Source: Plenodomus lindquistii
Taxonomy: Eukaryota > Ascomycota > Dothideomycetes > Pleosporales > Leptosphaeriaceae
Assembly: GCA_025504975.1 (NCBI GenBank)
Contig: JANUWI010000001.1
Location: 3,348,001-3,412,000 of the forward strand
Length of the DNA stretch: 64,000 nucleotides
Reading direction: 5' to 3'
A program made the translations under genes and the position numbers. The notes under the pieces were generated by a model. It was not told where the DNA came from, searched no databases, and saw only the letters and a list, made by a program, of their open reading frames with translations. This document shows, piece after piece, positions 41,741-51,700 of this stretch. Numbering within the stretch: the stretch's first letter is position 1; the number at the start of each line of letters is the position of its first letter.

Positions 41741-43082
41741 ATGAGTGAGCCAGTCGACCTTTCGGTTTCCCTCCCTGCAGACGTATATGAAGCGGACTGG
41801 ATAGTTCGTGAGCTCATTCGCGAGTTCCTCGGCTCACTTAACCGTGATTTATCAGAGATTCTCATACAAGAGCAAACTGAAATCGTGTTGAGCACCGTCA
41901 GCGGAGACCTCGTGAAGCTCCACTCCTTCGTGCAGGTGCTGCAGAATCGAGTCAACAGCATCAGCTGGGCCTGGGCAACGTCGGTATTCGTCGAGGTCTA
42001 CAAGTTAGTCACCCAAAGGCTGTTATCAATGTGACTGCTAATCGTCATATGGGGCACTTATCAATACGACTGACCCCAGTCTGAGGCTGGAGAAAGTTGA
42101 CGAGCCCGATCTGGAAGGACCAGAGATAGCCGTCGCCTATCTCATGGAAGAGATCAACGCTCTCTTCGTATCGGAGTGCTGGAACCGCGAGGCTCGCAAT
42201 TCCTTAGACTTGGTGCGCCAGCTCCTCCAAGAGACCACTACGCGTGCCGCCGAGCTGACCCATGTCCTCGCCTGCGGTCTGATTAGCAACATGGCGGGCT
42301 CGTTCAACCTCTACTTGTATGACAATCTCACCGTATTCTTAGACTTTGCGGACGACGTTATTCCGCATCTCGACCGCGCTGCTCCTTCAGGGAAATCATC
42401 ACGCGTAAACGCTATGTTCCACAAATTGAAAAACATGGAGTTTCAACGGAGATCGAAGGAAGACAGACAAGTCAAAGCATTCTTCAGAAGACATGGTAGG
42501 GAAAAACTCGATCTGGTAGAGGCAGGCCTCAGTCTTGCGCATACTACAACTTGCCAGCCGTGTTACGAAACTACTGTCCAACAACATGCACAGATTGCGG
42601 CTTTCCTCAGTCACCATGCTGGTATTTACATCGAGGATGATCGCCCGAAGCCTGCTACCCAAGAGGTTCCTTCGAGCGCCTGGTCAGAACTATTTGAGGG
42701 AGATTGGGAATGTCCAGAGCTCACCCGTCTAATCACGCACACGATGCAAATCACGAAGATGGGCGCACCACTTGCTGCCTTATCCATGGCGTTCGATCTC
42801 ATCGAGAGGATGATTGCCTCGGTCAGGCTATCTTATCTCAACAACTTGCGCGTGTTCATCTCCTTTGTGTTCAACATAGGACCTACATTGGACAGCATGG
42901 TCACGCCGAGCACATCGAAACGACTGACAGACCTCTTCGTCAAGCTACATCAGAAGCCAATGGTGAGCAGCGACCGTCGGCAAGTCAAGCAACTCATTCG
43001 TGCTTTTCGTAGCTCAATCGTCGAGTACGTGTCGTTCAGGACAGCCGATGGAGAAGAGGATGATGGATACCTGATTGATTGA
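41741..43082 (+). CDS. Hypothetical alpha-helical protein, 421 aa
   Basis: Two exons, 41741-42003 and 42080-43082 (GTTAGT donor, CCCCAG acceptor, phase 2), give 421 aa. The start MSEPVDLSVSLPADVYEADW is the first convincing Met. The protein appears wholly helical and soluble, with many Leu, Glu and Arg. Two segments look alike: FNLYLYDNLTVFLDFADDVI with PHLDRAAPSGKSSRVNAMFH, and YLNNLRVFISFVFNIGPTLD with SMVTPSTSKRLTDLFVKLH. This suggests an internal repeat of about 160 residues, each unit ending in a basic stretch before another helix. No catalytic motif or membrane segment. I do not recognise a family. Confidence 0.75.
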
Positions 43083-45079
43083 GGTTCACGTCCAGCGTCC
43101 GCTTCGGCGCACCGGCGTTCTGTTAGATGAGCACCATTGCACGGACACGCGCGGGATCAGAGGGAAAGGATAGGGTGATGTTTCGCGTCGATGTTCTTTA
43201 CATGCAAGATCACATTAAGCGCGAGGGTTTTTCCAGGACATGATGTACTACCATCCCGTTGCGCAGAACGAATGAATGACTGTTTGTTACACCCGTCTCT
43301 ATATGAACTCTGAGTATGTCCAACCATTCTTACTCTCGTCCGTATCTCGCGCGTAATGGATGATTCTTTCCCTGGGCGCCAACGTTACCAAGATTTCTCG
43401 ACATACAGATGTGACAAGCAGTGACAGCTCTCCGCAACAGCGTCAAAGTTCTGATAAAGCCAAGCAGACTCTCCTTCTTCAAACCCCGGCAACCAGGCCA
43501 GGAAGATGACGAAAAAGATGATTGGACCAGCTGCCGATTCAGCCTAGTGTATGAGATACGAGCATACACTCCCTAGCTCATGAGCGCGAGATTGCTCAAG
43601 TTACTCGCATGCGGTACCAATCCAAGGTCTAACGGTTGCACCTTTGGTTGATATCCTTCCGTACGCACCTTGAAGCGAAGCCAATCTTGAACTAGCAAAG
43701 CCATCATGATGCGCAGTGGGTGGCCAACGTGAGGGTGCAGAAGGTATTACAAAAACGCCTTAACCACACCTCCCCCTTGCGTATACCGTACGCGGCGTTG
43801 TAACTCAGGAAGGGGAGCGAATCTCCTTGACCCTCGCCTACACGACCCGCTGGCACGCCGACGCAAACAAACGCGCCGAGAACAACGACACGGGCGGATG
43901 CCCTCCTGTGACGCGCAATTGGTGAAGAAATTGCGGATCGAGGAAGAGGAGGCGACCTGGCGGACAAAGCGAGCGGCAGTCTTATCCTTGGCACGACAAA
44001 CGTCGCCTCAGAAAGTGGACAGTGGGTGGTGAATGGGCTGCCAACAGTTCCCAGAGATTAAGCTGAAGCTCGCCGGATTGCGTAAAGAGCGCAATGTCCA
44101 ACTACCTCCAGCCCCAGCACGAGACCACGACAAACGTCGCCTCAGAAAGAAACACTGCGCTACTTCCTCAAGGGAAGCAGACAGGAACAGTCGCCTCGTG
44201 TGTACCTGGGGATTGGGGAGCGGGTGTGTCGTGAAGAAGAGAAGGCGGGGAGGGAGACGGGGGCAGCTTATATCCCTCAGTGCTAGCGCACTAGCAAGCG
44301 AGCACGTGAGGTGACACGGATGATTTTGTGGTGAAGGTGAAGGTGAATAGCATGTATCTGGCGCCGTCACCGTGGACACGCGCACACGGCCCCACCATAC
44401 GAATAACGCCACGTCTCTACTGTAACCAAGTTATCATTGGAGCAAGTATGAACCCCGTTTGTCTAGCAAGAAGGCTATTGTGTCGTTGGGACGCAGAAGA
44501 TGAGGGCTATGTCCAGTCGCAACACGGCGAACGTGGCGGTGCCTATGTGTCCCATTGAACGATGTCAGCCTCCAAACATTATGTCGCCGTTGCGTAGAGA
44601 TGAGCAAGTCTCAAAGGACGCCCTACACCCTTATTGTAATGTCGTTGCGTGTCCCTCCAGACCGATCGTGAAGTGTGCAGAACGTCGTGCGGATGGTCCG
44701 TGCTTGTCGCGTGTCTTTCGCGTCATCGACTTTTCCATCGATGCCTTCATCGTCGCGAATTTGAAACCTGGAGGATCGCTATAATTCAAACGAATCATGA
44801 CCTGCCTCTCCACAGCTGAGTCGCATTGGTAGGCAGATAGTGCGGCGGATGAGGACGGAACCCTGCCGGAGCCAACCGCCGCAAGTACGCTATGACGATC
44901 TCTCTCCACCTTTGAGGCACTTTTGTCATCGTCCCATCTGTTGACATCCTCAAACACGAGCAAAAACATCTTTATCACGACATTTTAACCGTCGACTGGC
45001 ACTCTTAGCCTACGAGGCCGAATGTGAGCGCAATACTTGTCGAACACACCACACGCGCGCAAATTCGCTTACCGCCAAC
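43083..45079. other. Long intergenic region with a 24-bp direct repeat
   Basis: About 2 kb upstream of the second F-box gene. It contains a 24-bp perfect direct repeat (listed separately). No gene, RNA or mobile element was recognised. Confidence 0.5.
43992..44149. repeat. 24-bp direct repeat pair, 134 bp apart
   Basis: The sequence starting CACGACAAACGTCGCCTC and ending AGAAAG occurs at 43992-44015 and again at 44126-44149 without mismatch. Flanks differ. Confidence 0.8.
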
Positions 45080-46849
45080 ATGGCAACCGCTGAGCCTAAG
45101 AAGGGTGGCTTCATGGGACTGTTCTCTTCACGATCATCGAACAGGGAACCTGGCTCACGAAGGAAGCTTTCCAAGAGAGGTTCAGCAAGCGACGTAGGTG
45201 GGATCGGGAGGCTTGATCCAGGTATCGTGGCGAATCCCCAACGTCAAGACTCTGGTAGTTTTATCAATCTGGACATGGGGGACTCGACGCTTCCAACGTA
45301 TGAGGAGTTGACTGGACTTCCACCGCATGCATTGCGCGACAACCCTTACACAGCCATTGGGTCTGTGGCCGGCCCCCAGGCACCCTTTCCTATCCAACCA
45401 TCAGAGTATCGTCGAAACTCCGAAGGACAACAGCAATATGCGGCACCGTTGTACAACTCGCAAAAATCTCGATCTGCTTCAGTGCCCGTTCTTCAAGATG
45501 GCAGCTTTAATGAGAAGCCGTTGCGAGGTCCGCCAGGCAAAGCACAACCTTCAAAATTGAGCAAGGCACACCGGGCACCAGTGAAGCCAGTAAGAGCTGA
45601 TGACCTCCTCGACAAGGATACTGGAGAACGACGGGATCTGACAGAAATGATGCATGCCTTTACATTCGTCGAAGGTCTGGATACTTTGGAGGAAGAGGAG
45701 ATTCATGCCTCTCTAGCTTACGATCCTACATTGCCAGACGGGACCGCCACTCTGGGAAGCGCATCCCCAGAGGTCTGGCTGCATATCGCCGACTATTTGA
45801 CCCCTTTGGATGTGGCCAATCTTGCATCCACCTGCCGGACGATGTACACACGACTTGGAAGGCATCCCTACAAACTACTCTTGAACCCAGTCAACCGGCC
45901 GGATCGGCTTGACTTTTTGCTGGCCATGGACCACAAGCTTCCGCGCCATCTCTTTTGCTTCCCTTGTGCTCAGTGGCACCTGCGCATTCAGCCAGGCATG
46001 GAGACGTTGAAACCCCAAAACGTACTGAATCCTCTTTTTGAATGTCCAAACCGTACCAATGTGCACATTCCGCCGCCACGGATTCGAATCAGCGATGGAA
46101 GGACGTTGCCTTTCGCTTTCGTACAATTGGCTCGGCGTACTTGGTCCTATGGGCCAGATTATGGTATCCCGCATCAGTCCCTTGCCAGAAGGTGGAAAGA
46201 TGCATACTCAGACTGGACCCATGAGAGCATGTATCACATTACTGAAAGAGGTCATGTTCTTATGAGAGTACGCTCGCAACACTACGTCGAAGGTGGCATG
46301 ACCGATGCTGCAAAGCGGTTATTGCTATACAGTCGAGGCGACTACACACCATACTTCAGTGTTTGCTCACATTGGAAGCATGGCGTTCTTACTTCGATAC
46401 CGAAGTGCGCGCTGGATCACATCCCATTCACAGCGGAGTCCGAACAATACGCCATAACAAAATTTCGCGCAAAGAAAGGCGTAGGACTAGTCAGTCTCTG
46501 CAGCCGCTGCAGACCTATGCGCCGCTGCCCCGAGTGCCCCACGGAGTATCTCTTCGAACTGAAGTTGGTCGAAGACAAGACAGTGAGAGGACATGGCGTA
46601 GAGCGTTTCAAGCAAGCGTTGATTGTGACGCGCTGGAGCGACCTTGGTCCAGCGCGAAGTCCCGCAGATCCAGAATGGTCGGCAATCACTGGGGAGAACA
46701 CGAATTATGACAGTTTCGCCGAGACTGGCAGGAGAGCCATCAGTGGTATCTTTGAGAGTGCGTTCACTGATACTATTCCGGGACAGCGAATTATCAGCAT
46801 GAATCCGGAGAAAGTCGTGGCGAACGAGGATGGAGGCGATTGGTACTGA
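45080..46849 (+). CDS. F-box domain protein, 589 aa
   Basis: An intronless frame from the ATG at 45080. Residues 1-200 are Ser/Arg/Pro-rich and disordered, with a basic start (KKGGFMGLFSSRSSNRE) and a possible PPxY-like LPTYEEL. The F-box lies at about 229-265 (SPEVWLHIADYLTPLDVANL, ASTCRTMYTRLG), the Skp1-binding part of an SCF ubiquitin ligase adaptor. The long C-terminal part includes LFCFPCAQWHLRIQPG, TWSYGPDYGIPHQSLARRWK and a Cys cluster (CSRCRPMRRCPECPTEY) that may bind zinc, features common to a fungal F-box group with unknown substrates. A second, unrelated F-box gene lies at 19.7 kb. No signal peptide or membrane segment. Confidence 0.87.
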   Translation: MATAEPKKGGFMGLFSSRSSNREPGSRRKLSKRGSASDVGGIGRLDPGIVANPQRQDSGSFINLDMGDSTLPTYEELTGLPPHALRDNPYTAIGSVAGPQAPFPIQPSEYRRNSEGQQQYAAPLYNSQKSRSASVPVLQDGSFNEKPLRGPPGKAQPSKLSKAHRAPVKPVRADDLLDKDTGERRDLTEMMHAFTFVEGLDTLEEEEIHASLAYDPTLPDGTATLGSASPEVWLHIADYLTPLDVANLASTCRTMYTRLGRHPYKLLLNPVNRPDRLDFLLAMDHKLPRHLFCFPCAQWHLRIQPGMETLKPQNVLNPLFECPNRTNVHIPPPRIRISDGRTLPFAFVQLARRTWSYGPDYGIPHQSLARRWKDAYSDWTHESMYHITERGHVLMRVRSQHYVEGGMTDAAKRLLLYSRGDYTPYFSVCSHWKHGVLTSIPKCALDHIPFTAESEQYAITKFRAKKGVGLVSLCSRCRPMRRCPECPTEYLFELKLVEDKTVRGHGVERFKQALIVTRWSDLGPARSPADPEWSAITGENTNYDSFAETGRRAISGIFESAFTDTIPGQRIISMNPEKVVANEDGGDWY

Positions 46850-47177
46850 GACCATGTAGTCGCGGTCGGCTGGCAGCAGGTCTGCCCCAAAGTCTGACCT
46901 GTGGGCTTCAGTCACAGGGTTATGAGTAGCCTTCGATGATGCTTCAACGCCGGCGCTCTACCTCACGCAGTTGTAATGTGTTGAATGCATAATGGAATCG
47001 ACTGCCATCACTTGGCTGATCGAAGTCTCAGTGACAGGCCGATATGTGCAATGTATGCGAGCTATATACGCTTAATCACCTCTCAGTGTACAACTTCGAC
47101 TCAGCTCCGCCGCTATGCTTGAAATCCTCCAACGCCACCACGTTCTAACAAAAAGATCCTGCTTAGCATCCCTGCTC
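46850..47177. other. Intergenic, convergent 3' ends
   Basis: A 328-nt gap between the F-box gene and the alcohol dehydrogenase gene; nothing seen beyond presumed 3' UTRs. Confidence 0.5.
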
Positions 47178-48280
47178 TCATGGCGCTCTCACCACTTTTC
47201 GGCCCGTCACTTCAAACCCTTGCAGTTCCTTGATGATCTTTGGCGACTCTGCGAAGTCGTAAACTTCGATCTGCGGGGTGATCTTTCCATCGAGAGCGAG
47301 TTGAAGCAGCTCATCCATCTGTTCATTTGTTCCCGTTGACGACCCGCGAATGACCAGACCTGCCAGCATTAGCCTCCGGCGTTTCGACAAGAACGGCAAT
47401 ACATACCTCGATTGGCGATTGTAATGGGGCTCATGGGAAACATGAACGAGTCCGGGGGCAATCCCACGCACACAAACACACCGCTGTTGCGTACGAGATC
47501 CGGGGCCTGCTTATACGCTCTTTCACTACCCGCCACGCAAATCACGCCATGCGCCCCCTCGCCATCTGTCAAATCTCTCACAGCCTGCACGACATCCTGT
47601 TTCGCGTAGTCGACAAAAGCCACCGCGCCCATCTCCCTGCAAAGCTTCTCCTTATCCGCACCACTATCAATCGCAATGACCTTGTACCCCTTAACACTAG
47701 CATACTGCACACCAATATGCCCTAATCCACCTCCCGCACCCACAATCGCCACAAATTCGCCCGGCTGCACCTCAGGCGTGAGTTTCGACACGGCGCCCGC
47801 AAGACTCAAACCCGCGCAGAGCAACGGCGCAGCAACCTCGCTCTTCACACCCTCCGGTATCATCGTCACAAACTCCGCATGCGCAACCACGTACTGCTGC
47901 AGCGTGCCCCACACATTTCTCCCTGTGTTCTTTTGCTGCGCACAGTGATTGATCTTGCCTTTTCGACAGCTAGTGCACTTGGTGCATGCGCTCCACAACC
48001 ACCGGACGCCCACTCGTTTTCCCAATAGCGTATCAGATACACCGGGTCCCAGTTTGACGACCTGGCCTACGCCCTCGTGGCCGGGTATCTTGGTGAAACT
48101 TCCGCGCCCTTCGACTTGCATGCAGTCGGAATGGCAAATACCGGAGCATTCGAGCTTGACGAGGATTTCGTTGGCGGAGGGCGATTGGATTTCGACGTCG
48201 TTGCGGATTTCGAGGACGCTGGTGGGGCTGGCGTTTTCGATCCAGGCTGTTGTTTGGGATTTGGGTATTGAGTCGGTCAT
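47178..48280 (-). CDS. Zinc-containing alcohol dehydrogenase (MDR family)
   Basis: Two exons, 48280-47407 and 47359-47178 (GTATGT donor, GGCAG acceptor, phase 1), give 351 aa, the size of yeast-type tetrameric ADHs. Catalytic zinc ligands are C49, H68 and C155 (GICHSDCMQ, PGHEGVGQVV, LLCAGLSLAG). The structural zinc is bound by C99, C102, C105 and C113 (CTKCTSCRKGKINHC). The coenzyme loop is VGAGGGLGHIG near residue 180, and VIAIDSGADKEKLC supplies the acidic residue expected for NAD. It should interconvert alcohols and aldehydes in the cytosol; the exact substrate is not readable. It is the first of three minus-strand genes with an isocitrate-lyase-like enzyme and a Zn2Cys6 regulator, possibly a functional group. 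Confidence 0.93.
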
Positions 48281-48968
48281 GTTTGTCGAGAAAAGGGTTG
48301 TGGAGGTTCGCAGCTGTGGCGGGTCGTTGTGAATGTGTTTACGAGGAGGTTGGAGGAATCGGCGGCGGGAGACCTGTAGAATTTGGATGTTTGTGTATGG
48401 GATAATCTACATAAAAGTGATCAATGCCACACCGAAGAGATTCCGCGCCTTCCCAAGGGGTCACGGCAGATATCCAGATGTAGTGGAGCCGCCTGCGATA
48501 GTACCCCGCGTCTGCCCCACGGCGGTCACCTCCGCCACGCTGCCAATCGGAGCGCACCGAGTTCCGCAACTTTACCATGGTTGGAAACTGTGATTACTGC
48601 TCGTACAACCTCGAGTCGTAGTTTTAATCTAGGGTTTATGCGAAGCCAATGTTCGTTCAATCGAAGACTGAAGCCGTAGTGTTGCAAGGTAGCATTTGGT
48701 GGTCTGGCTTCCAGTTTCCTAATTAGGCATATGACGATTTGGCGGCTTCAAGAGCGATGTCGGCGGAGGAACTGGATAAGATACTTTGTCCGGTGATTGA
48801 TGTAAAGAGTAAGATAATAGTGTTGCTACGAGGGTATCCGCACTACGCCCACGCTGTGCCAAGCAAAACTCCAACCTACATCGATATACCTGGAAACGAC
48901 CGTTAAACTCGTAACTCCTACACTGCAAGTACCACACAAACACTCGCCCAATACATTATTCAACCCGC
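48281..48968. other. Intergenic, no gene seen
   Basis: About 690 nt between the alcohol dehydrogenase start and the end of the isocitrate-lyase-like gene; probably the ADH promoter. Confidence 0.5.
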
Positions 48969-50021
48969 TCACGCTCCATTCTCAAACGCCGTACCACCCG
49001 CCTGGCGGTCAAACTCCATTAAATCGTCCATACCACAAGCCTGAAACAGCTCTCTTGGACTAAATCTCTTCCCATCCTTCTCTTGACTCTGTACATTACC
49101 CGTTTCTTTCAGTTGCTGCACTGCTCTCCTGACAGCGGGATACACAATCTCCATTGCCAAACAAGGGAAGATGGCAAGTTTGTAGCCGATATCTTTGCAC
49201 TCTTTGACACCAAAGTCTGGTGATACGCCACCAGGGACGTTGTTAAAGAGACACGGTGTCGGCGCCAGATCTGCGCACGCCCTTCGTGCATCCTCCTCTG
49301 ATGTAACACCCTCGAGGAACGCAACATCCGCGCCTTCATTAATGGCGAGTTTCAACCGCTTGATAGCCTCGTCGTAGCCATATCCCTGCAGTGAATCTGT
49401 CCGCGCAATGATGACGATGTCGCCGCCACTTTGCTTTCTTGCTATACACGCTGCTCGTATTCTCGAGGCGTACTCCTGGATGTCGACGGTCTGCTTGCCT
49501 TTGAGGTGACCGCAACGCTTGTTTTGTACTTGGTCTTCGAGATGCAGACCAGCGATGCCGTGGCGAATGTACTGTGTTACTGTGCGGCCGACCATGATGG
49601 CGCCGCCGAAGCCGGTGTCAGCGTCTGCTATCAGGGGGACAGAGGGATCAATATTGGCGATCATGGAGGCGTTGGAGAGCATGTCGTTGAGGGTTGCGAT
49701 ACCCATGTCTGCCTGGCCTAGTCGGGACATCGTAGTACCTGCTCCTGTCTGTGGGGTTGGTCAGCGGAGTGGCTACGTTGCATGTGGATTGGGCAGGTAC
49801 AAGATTCGCTTCATGAGGCTGAGAGGAACGCAAGCTCAGCTTGTATGGCTTACCATGTACAAGCAGTCCACTCCTTCATTCAGAGCAATGCGTGCCGTAA
49901 ACCCATCGTACACCCCTGGGCAAGCAATGAACTTTTCTGGATCCGCCAACATGCTTCTTAAATTCTCGACCGCAGTCATTTGCCTGTCGTACTGCCCCGA
50001 TCCATCTAAAGATTCCATCAT
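48969..50021 (-). CDS. Isocitrate lyase / PEP mutase superfamily enzyme
   Basis: Two exons, 50021-49854 and 49748-48969, give 315 aa. Superfamily motifs are all present: CPGVYDGFTARIA near the N-terminus, DADTGFGGA at about 98-106 (metal-binding Asp residues), LEDQVQNKRCGHLKGK with the KRCGH loop at 133-137, and ARTDSL. The Cys in KRCGH marks the lyase branch (isocitrate and 2-methylisocitrate lyases, oxaloacetate acetylhydrolase, plant petal-death protein) rather than the phosphonate mutases. The short length and lack of the large insert exclude true isocitrate lyase. An oxaloacetate-hydrolase- or methylisocitrate-lyase-like C-C cleavage of a 2-hydroxy or 2-oxo acid is likely, substrate unproven. 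Three 11-bp repeats lie about 300 nt upstream. Confidence 0.88.
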
Positions 50022-51700
50022 CCCACAATAAACTTTTCAAATGATTGAAAATTCTGTACGCAACCCCTGATAGAGCAGATGACAATGTCGTCTTGCAAGT
50101 CTCGTCACTTGTGTCTTGAAAGTCTTGCAGTCATGAGAGCACTCTTGCCTCCCAATGCAACTACAATACGTCAGATGCCAGCTAATGAAGCTCGAGAAAC
50201 CAAAACCCAAGTGTAGATCGATCGGGGGAAATGAGATAGCGTCAGGAACGATCCAACCGGAAAAATCTCCCCAAGCTTATATAGGAGAATAGCTAGCTTA
50301 CCCTCCCGCTTATGTATGTACCATGCACCCGACATGCACCCAACATGCACCTTAGGAATCCTGGTTTGTAGACCCAAAAGTTGACATGATTGTCCAAGTG
50401 AATCGTCAAGAGCGGTTCTTAATTCGACGATCTGCTCGACCGCAGCCTTACGGAGTCTTGATGGCCGCCAATCTGACAAATGTGATACGTGGGACCGCAT
50501 ACCGACCTATTATCAAGGACTCATCAAGGACCCTGAACTGTTGAACTGATGCGGTGACACCCCGCAAAGTTTGTGACGTAGTGTGAGATGCCGAGATTCG
50601 CCGATCCTTCGACCGACGTACACCCAAGCGCTCTGGTGTGCGTTAGTGGTCGCCTTGTCCGAGAAGGAAGGAAACGATGGGTGATTGTCGGGCAAAATGG
50701 ATGTAGGCGGCGCAAGCGCAGTGGTTGATTGTTGGGCTGAAGGCGGCGAAGACGTTTGTGGGTGGTAGAGACCCTAGCTATGCATTGGGTCTGTTAGTCA
50801 GGGAGTAGTGCGATTTTCTCACGGTACTGTGATATTGAAGTCGGCATAGGCAGACGGGGACGCGCTATGAATTGGTCGATGTGATGGCCTTGTTCAACCT
50901 TGTTGTGTATTGTCACTAGAAGACCCGCAAAGAGAACTGTTCACACAACAGTTGTAGGAGTGAGACTTCGAACTTGAGATCTATCTTTGATTGCTGGAAC
51001 ACATTCGTCAAATCGTATTCTAGGTTGCGGAACCGGGGAATGTGGCCAACTGTCAAGTCCGTACATGCACAGTAGGACCATTCTGCTAGAGCGATCAGCC
51101 GAGTTCTCGTGAACAATGGGCGCTGATCTTGTGCGAGCTGAATACTTCTCCACCGGTCAACTACGGCAGCTGTACCCAGGTCATCACTCTGCCCCTCATT
51201 GATCCCTGGTTCTGTGGAGGTTGTTTCCCGTCTCTACTCCGGGGTTTGCGGTTTCTGCCGTCCGATGTTTCCCGGTCAAGGTTCATTTGTTGCTTGATGT
51301 GTACGATGTGCCGGCGGTCGCTACACTTCAAGCCTCTATCCTATTCCTTTGTCCAGCGGAACCTTTTTCTGAAAGCCCATACGCGTGGTCAAGCACGTAG
51401 TCTACATGCTATGCGCATGCCGTTGTCCCAGTCTGGAGTCCGGGTAAAAAGCTGGTCGTGTTCCTCGAACTTAGGCCGTAGATGAAAAGGCACCTATATC
51501 GAACGCCTGACGTAGGCTCAAGCTGGGTCGTCCTTCTCCCAAATCCTGAATACGGCTATTGTCGGCCAGCATTGCGAAGGATGGATTCCTATGCCCTACT
51601 CAGAGCTGAACGGACCGAAACATCGTTTTTATCAGCCGCAGCACTCCTATCTTCTCGTTCTGGGACCTTTACCCGGGGGAACGCATGGGAGAACTCGCAA
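50022..51700. other. Intergenic, holds an 11-bp triple repeat
   Basis: About 1.7 kb between the isocitrate-lyase-like gene and the end of the Zn2Cys6 gene. Short frames lack motifs. The only notable feature is the CATGCACC repeat listed separately. Confidence 0.5.
50322..50354. repeat. Three 11-bp CATGCACCC repeats
   Basis: CATGCACCCGA, CATGCACCCAA and CATGCACCTTA follow one another about 300 nt upstream of the isocitrate-lyase-like start. Head-to-tail sites like this may bind a regulator. Confidence 0.65.

Noticed and set aside
48969..50021. True glyoxylate-cycle isocitrate lyase
   Set aside because: Length of 315 aa and absence of the long insert typical of isocitrate lyase; only superfamily motifs are shared.
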